A stretch of DNA of 9,793 nt, taken from contig DWYO01000158.1 in NCBI GenBank assembly GCA_019118725.1, forward strand, positions 1-9,793, given 5' to 3'. Positions 6,450-9,793 of this stretch are shown here, piece after piece (the first letter of the stretch is position 1; every line of letters begins with the position of its first letter). A program made the position numbers and the translations under genes. The notes below the pieces were generated by a model, which ran no database searches, was not told the origin of the DNA, and saw only the letters and a program-made list of their open reading frames with translations. Source of the stretch: Candidatus Parabacteroides intestinavium (GTDB lineage Bacteria; Bacteroidota; Bacteroidia; Bacteroidales; Tannerellaceae).

Positions 6450-7496
6450 TTATTCCCTTACTTTTGCCAAACCGATATAGCTGGCCGACAAAAGCGTGAA
6501 AATGTATGCTTGCAAGCAAGCAACAAACAACTCCAAGCAGTTCATAAAAATACAGAACGCGATGGATACGAGCGTCATTCCCATATTTACCCAGATGCCC
6601 ATCGACACGGTGATGAAAATCAAACAGGTCAATGCCAAGATGATAGTGTGTCCGGCCATGATATTGGCAAACAAACGAATCATCAGAGCGAACGGTTTGG
6701 TAAATATCCCGAAGAATTCTACAAAAGGCATAATGGGTATCGGCAATTTCAGGAAGATCGGCGTATTAGGCCAGAATATATCTTTCCAATAAGCCTTCGT
6801 TCCGAACAGATTGACGGCCAGGAAGGTACAAACAGCCAGCACCATAGTGACGGCGATGTTTCCCGTCACGTTCGCCCCTCCCGGGAAAATAGGAATAATA
6901 CCCAGCAAGTTATTAATAAGGATGAAGAAGAATACGGTCAGCAAATAGGAAGAAAAGGGTTTATAATCCCGTTCTCCGATGCTTTTCCGGATGACATCCT
7001 CTTCAATATAATTGACAACCGCCTCCATCATGCCCACAAAGCCGCCGGGGGCCTCGCCGGGATGCTTTTTATACCAATGTGCGGTCTTCAATATACTTAT
7101 TAATAAGAGGCAACAAGCCAATAACAATCCGCATACGTTTTTCGTAATGGAAATGTCTATCGGACGGACAACCTCGCCTGAAGCCAGCGTTTCAACCACT
7201 TTCCCGGCATATTCACCCTCTTGCGCCAATGAAAAGTTCTCATACGTTGCTCCTTTGTGCAATCGGGCGGATGAGAAACAATGCCATCCGCTTTCCTCGC
7301 CTTTCACGATAATCGGCAACGGAATAGCGATCTCATGCTCATTCCAATCTGTAATATGCCAAGTATATGCATCTTGGATATGCGAGAATACTATTTCCTG
7401 CACATTAATGGTCTCTTCTGCTTTTGCTTGAAATCCCGCCAACAAAAGGCAGATCACCGCGATCCATTTCCAACAGTTATACCTTGCTCTGTCCAT
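6450..7496 (-). CDS. atpB: F1Fo-ATP synthase subunit a, with signal peptide and extended N-terminus
   Basis: Subunit a is the stator that provides the two proton half-channels beside the c-ring. The essential arginine is R274 in LMIRLFANIMAGH (equivalent to E. coli Arg210). Gln329 in LQAYIF aligns with Gln252. The E. coli Glu219/His245 positions are exchanged here to His283 and Glu322, as in mitochondrial subunit a. At 348 aa it is much longer than E. coli a (271). It begins with a likely signal peptide (WIAVICLLLAGFQAKA, cut after about A26), then a soluble segment of about 90 residues (27-118), then five or more membrane helices (from about 120). The ATG overlaps the upstream gene by 20 bases, implying translational coupling. 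No upstream in-frame start would keep the signal peptide at the N-terminus. Confidence 0.95.
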   Translation of the reverse strand: MDRARYNCWKWIAVICLLLAGFQAKAEETINVQEIVFSHIQDAYTWHITDWNEHEIAIPLPIIVKGEESGWHCFSSARLHKGATYENFSLAQEGEYAGKVVETLASGEVVRPIDISITKNVCGLLLACCLLLISILKTAHWYKKHPGEAPGGFVGMMEAVVNYIEEDVIRKSIGERDYKPFSSYLLTVFFFILINNLLGIIPIFPGGANVTGNIAVTMVLAVCTFLAVNLFGTKAYWKDIFWPNTPIFLKLPIPIMPFVEFFGIFTKPFALMIRLFANIMAGHTIILALTCLIFITVSMGIWVNMGMTLVSIAFCIFMNCLELFVACLQAYIFTLLSASYIGLAKVRE

Positions 7497-7905
7497 TTTT
7501 TTCTTCTTTTAGACGTTTCAGTCGTTTCTTCTCGTACAAGTAATTCGTATAGGTCTCTATTACCAAGTGGATGAAGTAGAACAACATCAGAGTGAAGCCG
7601 AATGCTTTCATCCTTTCGCCCACCCACGAGGCATACATCCATAAGAATACACAAGCCAAAACGAACCGACACATACGCACTACCATAAATACGGTAATAG
7701 ACATGTCTCTTTTATGGCGCTTCACGCTATCCAAGCAATGCACCATCGCCAGATCTACCAGACAATAGAACAAAGGAATGGATGGGAACCACCGGAAGTA
7801 ATGGTCCGGCCATATCGTATAGAGAAGTCCGCCTAAGCTGATCCCTACCGTTACATTAATGAATGTGATCCATCCGAAGAGTCTTAATTTCAATTTACTA
7901 CTCAT
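7477..7905 (-). CDS. Uncharacterised four-helix membrane protein in the AtpI position
   Basis: A 142-aa protein I do not recognise by sequence. It has four probable membrane segments (about 9-31, 38-58, 69-94, 100-123) and a basic C-terminal tail (124-142, EKKRLKRLKEEK). Charged residues lie in or near the helices: D51, R77, R80 and E117. It sits directly before atpB, where canonical operons carry atpI, which encodes a four-helix protein of similar size that helps c-ring assembly; an AtpI-like role is therefore inferred from place and topology only. The start at 7905 (MSSKLKLRLFGW) lies 13 bases after the atpC stop. An in-frame ATG at 7962 would give 161 aa but would overlap atpC by 44 bases and add a stretch unlike a conserved N-terminus. 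The 3' end overlaps atpB by 20 bases. It could also be a lineage-specific assembly or Mg2+/Ca2+-related factor. Confidence 0.8.
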   Translation of the reverse strand: MSSKLKLRLFGWITFINVTVGISLGGLLYTIWPDHYFRWFPSIPLFYCLVDLAMVHCLDSVKRHKRDMSITVFMVVRMCRFVLACVFLWMYASWVGERMKAFGFTLMLFYFIHLVIETYTNYLYEKKRLKRLKEEKNGQSKV

Positions 7906-7918
7906 TTTATTCGAAATT

Positions 7919-8152
7919 TTATTCCACGCAAACAGAAAGCTCGTCATTCTCCACCTTGACAAAGCCTCCCTTTACGGGTTGTTCCTGTTCCTTGCCTTCT
8001 GCACGATACCGGATAACCCCTTCCCGCAAAGCCGTTATCAAAGGCGCATGATGTGGAAGCACATCAAACGAACCGGCCATTCCGGGAAAAGTTACTGCTT
8101 CCGATTCTCCTTCAAACAAGACTCCTTCCGGAGTTATGATCTTCAGTTTCAT
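7919..8152 (-). CDS. atpC: F1Fo-ATP synthase subunit epsilon, beta-sandwich only
   Basis: Epsilon sits at the foot of gamma, couples it to the c-ring, and in many bacteria inhibits ATP hydrolysis through two C-terminal helices. This product is 77 aa, against about 138 in E. coli. It contains the N-terminal beta-sandwich with the family blocks ITPEGVLFEGE (6-16) and PGMAGSFDVLPHHAPLITAL (23-42), and ends at FVKVENDELSVCVE, the close of the sandwich. The whole helical domain is absent. The stop is followed 13 bases later by the next gene, and no remnant of the missing domain is visible, so this looks like a natural short form rather than a recent break. Short epsilon is known in Bacteroidetes and Chlorobi. 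The start lies 11 bases after the atpD stop. Confidence 0.94.
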   Translation of the reverse strand: MKLKIITPEGVLFEGESEAVTFPGMAGSFDVLPHHAPLITALREGVIRYRAEGKEQEQPVKGGFVKVENDELSVCVE

Positions 8153-8163
8153 ATCGTGGCTCC

Positions 8164-9681
8164 TTATTGAACTTGTTGCGCTAACCGCTTACCCTTTTCT
8201 ATTACGTCTTCAATCGTTCCGACATTCAGGAAAGCCTGCTCCGGAATGTCATCGGTCTCTCCATCCATAATCATGTTGAAGCCCCGGATCGTATCCTCGA
8301 TGGATACCGTAACACCCGGTACGCCCGTAAACTGCTCGGCCACCGTAAAGGGTTGAGACAAGAAACGCTGTACACGACGTGCGCGGTTTACCGTGCGCCG
8401 GTCTTCATCCGACAATTCCTCCATACCCAAGATAGAGATGATATCTTGTAACTCCTTGTTACGCTCCAGGATCTGCTTAACACGCTGGGCGCACTGATAA
8501 TGCTCCTCACCTACCACCAACGGATCCAGAATACGCGAAGTAGACTCCAACGGGTCTACGGCCGGATAAATACCCAGCGAAGCGATCTTACGATCCAGCA
8601 CGGTAGTTGCATCCAGGTGGGTAAAGGTCGTAGCCGGAGCCGGGTCGGTCAAGTCATCCGCCGGCACATATACCGCCTGCACAGAAGTGATAGAACCCTT
8701 CTTCGTAGAGGCGATACGCTCCTGCATGGCACCCATTTCCGTAGCCAACGTAGGTTGATATCCTACCGCTGAAGGCATTCGTCCCAACAACGCAGACACC
8801 TCCGAACCGGCCTGCGTGAAACGGAAAATGTTATCAATAAAGAACAAGATGTCTTTCGCCTCGCCCTCTTTCGCCAAATCCCGGAAAGACTCGGCAATGG
8901 TCAGTCCCGACAAGGCCACCGAAGCACGTGCTCCGGGAGGTTCGTTCATCTGTCCAAACACCAGGGTTACCTGCGACTTCTCTACCTCTTTATAGTCTAC
9001 CTTCGACAAATCCCAGTTTCCGGCCTCCATGCTCTTCTTGAATTCATCCCCATAATGGATGACTCCGGATTCTATCATCTCGCGCAACAGGTCGTTTCCT
9101 TCACGCGTACGCTCACCTACGCCCGCAAATACGGAATAACCGTGATTCTTTTTCGCGATATTGTTGATCAACTCTTGAATCAGCACGGTTTTTCCCACAC
9201 CGGCTCCGCCAAACAGACCAATCTTTCCCCCTTTCAAATAGGGCTCCAGCAGGTCGATTACCTTAATACCGGTATAAAGCACTTCCTTACTCGTGGTCAG
9301 CTCGTCAAACTTCGGCGGTTCGCGATGGATTGGGAAAGCCCCCTTGCGGTCCAAATCCGCCATACCATCAATGGCACTACCGGTTACATTCAACAAACGT
9401 CCCTTCACCTGGTCGCCCACCGGCATTGTAATCGGAGACCCCAATGCGATGACTTCCATCCCTCTTCGCAGACCGTCCGTCGAGTCCATAGCGACGGTCC
9501 GGACGGTATTCTCACCAATGTGTTGCTGAACCTCAACAATTAATTTCTTACCATTCAAACGAGTTATCTCCATAGCATCGTGAATACGAGGGAGTGTGAT
9601 GCGTTCATCCGACGGACTATCGAAATGAACATCCACGACCGGACCGATAACTTGTAAGATATAACCTTTAATTTCTCCCAT
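8164..9681 (-). CDS. atpD: F1Fo-ATP synthase subunit beta (catalytic)
   Basis: Beta carries the catalytic sites that make or hydrolyse ATP in F1. Visible in order: N-terminal barrel (about 1-85, with GYILQVIGPVVDVHF), Walker A GGAGVGKT (158-165), catalytic Glu190 in GVGERTREGNDLL, GQMNEPPGAR (243-252), Walker B ending DILFFIDN (277-284), and EELSDED (421-427), which is the DELSEED loop that contacts gamma. At 505 aa it exceeds E. coli beta (460). Much of the excess is an insertion of about 28 residues (roughly 207-234, bases 8980-9063) between the catalytic Glu segment and QVTLVFGQMNEPP. It is the first gene of the operon. The ATG at 9681 is supported by the canonical N-terminus. No Shine-Dalgarno is evident, which is usual in this phylum. 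Confidence 0.98.
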   Translation of the reverse strand: MGEIKGYILQVIGPVVDVHFDSPSDERITLPRIHDAMEITRLNGKKLIVEVQQHIGENTVRTVAMDSTDGLRRGMEVIALGSPITMPVGDQVKGRLLNVTGSAIDGMADLDRKGAFPIHREPPKFDELTTSKEVLYTGIKVIDLLEPYLKGGKIGLFGGAGVGKTVLIQELINNIAKKNHGYSVFAGVGERTREGNDLLREMIESGVIHYGDEFKKSMEAGNWDLSKVDYKEVEKSQVTLVFGQMNEPPGARASVALSGLTIAESFRDLAKEGEAKDILFFIDNIFRFTQAGSEVSALLGRMPSAVGYQPTLATEMGAMQERIASTKKGSITSVQAVYVPADDLTDPAPATTFTHLDATTVLDRKIASLGIYPAVDPLESTSRILDPLVVGEEHYQCAQRVKQILERNKELQDIISILGMEELSDEDRRTVNRARRVQRFLSQPFTVAEQFTGVPGVTVSIEDTIRGFNMIMDGETDDIPEQAFLNVGTIEDVIEKGKRLAQQVQ

Positions 9682-9793
9682 TCTGTTATACTTAAAATTT
9701 TTTCGAATGCAATATTACAAAAGATTCCGCCTGTTTTTTTCGGGCAAACCATATTTTTATCTTTTTGCATTATATTAAGTCTACATTTTCTAT
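9682..9793 (-). promoter_or_regulatory. Upstream region of the atp operon, weak promoter candidate
   Basis: These AT-rich bases contain no credible gene. On the minus strand TAATATTG (9717-9710) matches the Bacteroidetes -7 element TAnnTTTG at five of its six fixed positions and lies 28 bases before the atpD ATG. The nearest upstream TTTG (9748-9745) is 27 bases away, too far for the usual spacing of about 19-21, so the call is weak. The real promoter may lie beyond the window edge. Confidence 0.25.

Noticed and set aside
7906..7962. Upstream ATG that would extend the AtpI-position protein to 161 aa
   Set aside because: It lies inside atpC. The downstream ATG at 7905 gives normal operon spacing of 13 bases.
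2559..9681. N-ATPase (Na+-type) operon because of the D-C-first order
   Set aside because: Delta (atpH) is present, and subunit c has Ile34, Gly68 and Val69 where Na+ ligands would be.
9564..9770. 68-aa minus-strand frame across the atpD start
   Set aside because: It overlaps the atpD N-terminus in another frame, and its extension upstream has no recognisable protein features.

Overview
The window is a housekeeping segment from a member of the Bacteroidales, probably Parabacteroides or a close relative. The class-level call rests on three things: the F-ATPase proteins have the Bacteroidetes-type layout, most starts lack strong Shine-Dalgarno sequences, and tgt sits directly upstream of lptG. 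The genus is a guess from protein similarity recalled from memory.

Layout. Bases 1-1051 (+) hold the 3' part of tgt (queuosine tRNA modification), cut by the window edge. A 362-aa LptF/LptG-family permease gene follows after 7 bases (1059-2147, +). Bases 2148-2558 separate this pair from the convergent ATP synthase operon. They contain no credible gene, but hold two separate palindromic elements. One (2151-2347) has a perfect 21-bp terminal inverted repeat, a possible AATA target duplication and a second nested hairpin. The other (about 2362-2533) is a long concentric imperfect palindrome with a repeated ACAGATT motif.

Bases 2559-9681 (-) encode a complete F1Fo-ATP synthase, transcribed right to left: atpD (beta), atpC (epsilon), an uncharacterised four-helix membrane protein in the AtpI position, atpB (a), atpE (c), atpF (b), atpH (delta), atpA (alpha), atpG (gamma). 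The order is a circular permutation of the classical I-B-E-F-H-A-G-D-C arrangement. Most junctions are tight (a 20-base overlap or gaps of 3-15 bases). The exception is the 99-base atpB-atpE gap, which contains a U-tailed hairpin just before the high-copy c-subunit gene. Bases 9682-9793 are AT-rich upstream sequence where the operon promoter should lie.

The genes encode one membrane machine. The Fo part (a, b, c) passes protons: c has the carboxylate Glu67 but not the usual Na+ ligands, and a has the essential Arg274. The F1 part makes or splits ATP. Points that differ from the E. coli model are an epsilon subunit of only 77 aa without the inhibitory C-terminal helices, an a subunit with a signal peptide and an extra N-terminal domain of about 90 aa, and insertions in alpha and beta. 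The Tgt lacks all three cysteines of the family's zinc site. I see no defence, mobile-gene or biosynthetic system. The most unexplained material is the pair of palindromes and the AtpI-position protein.
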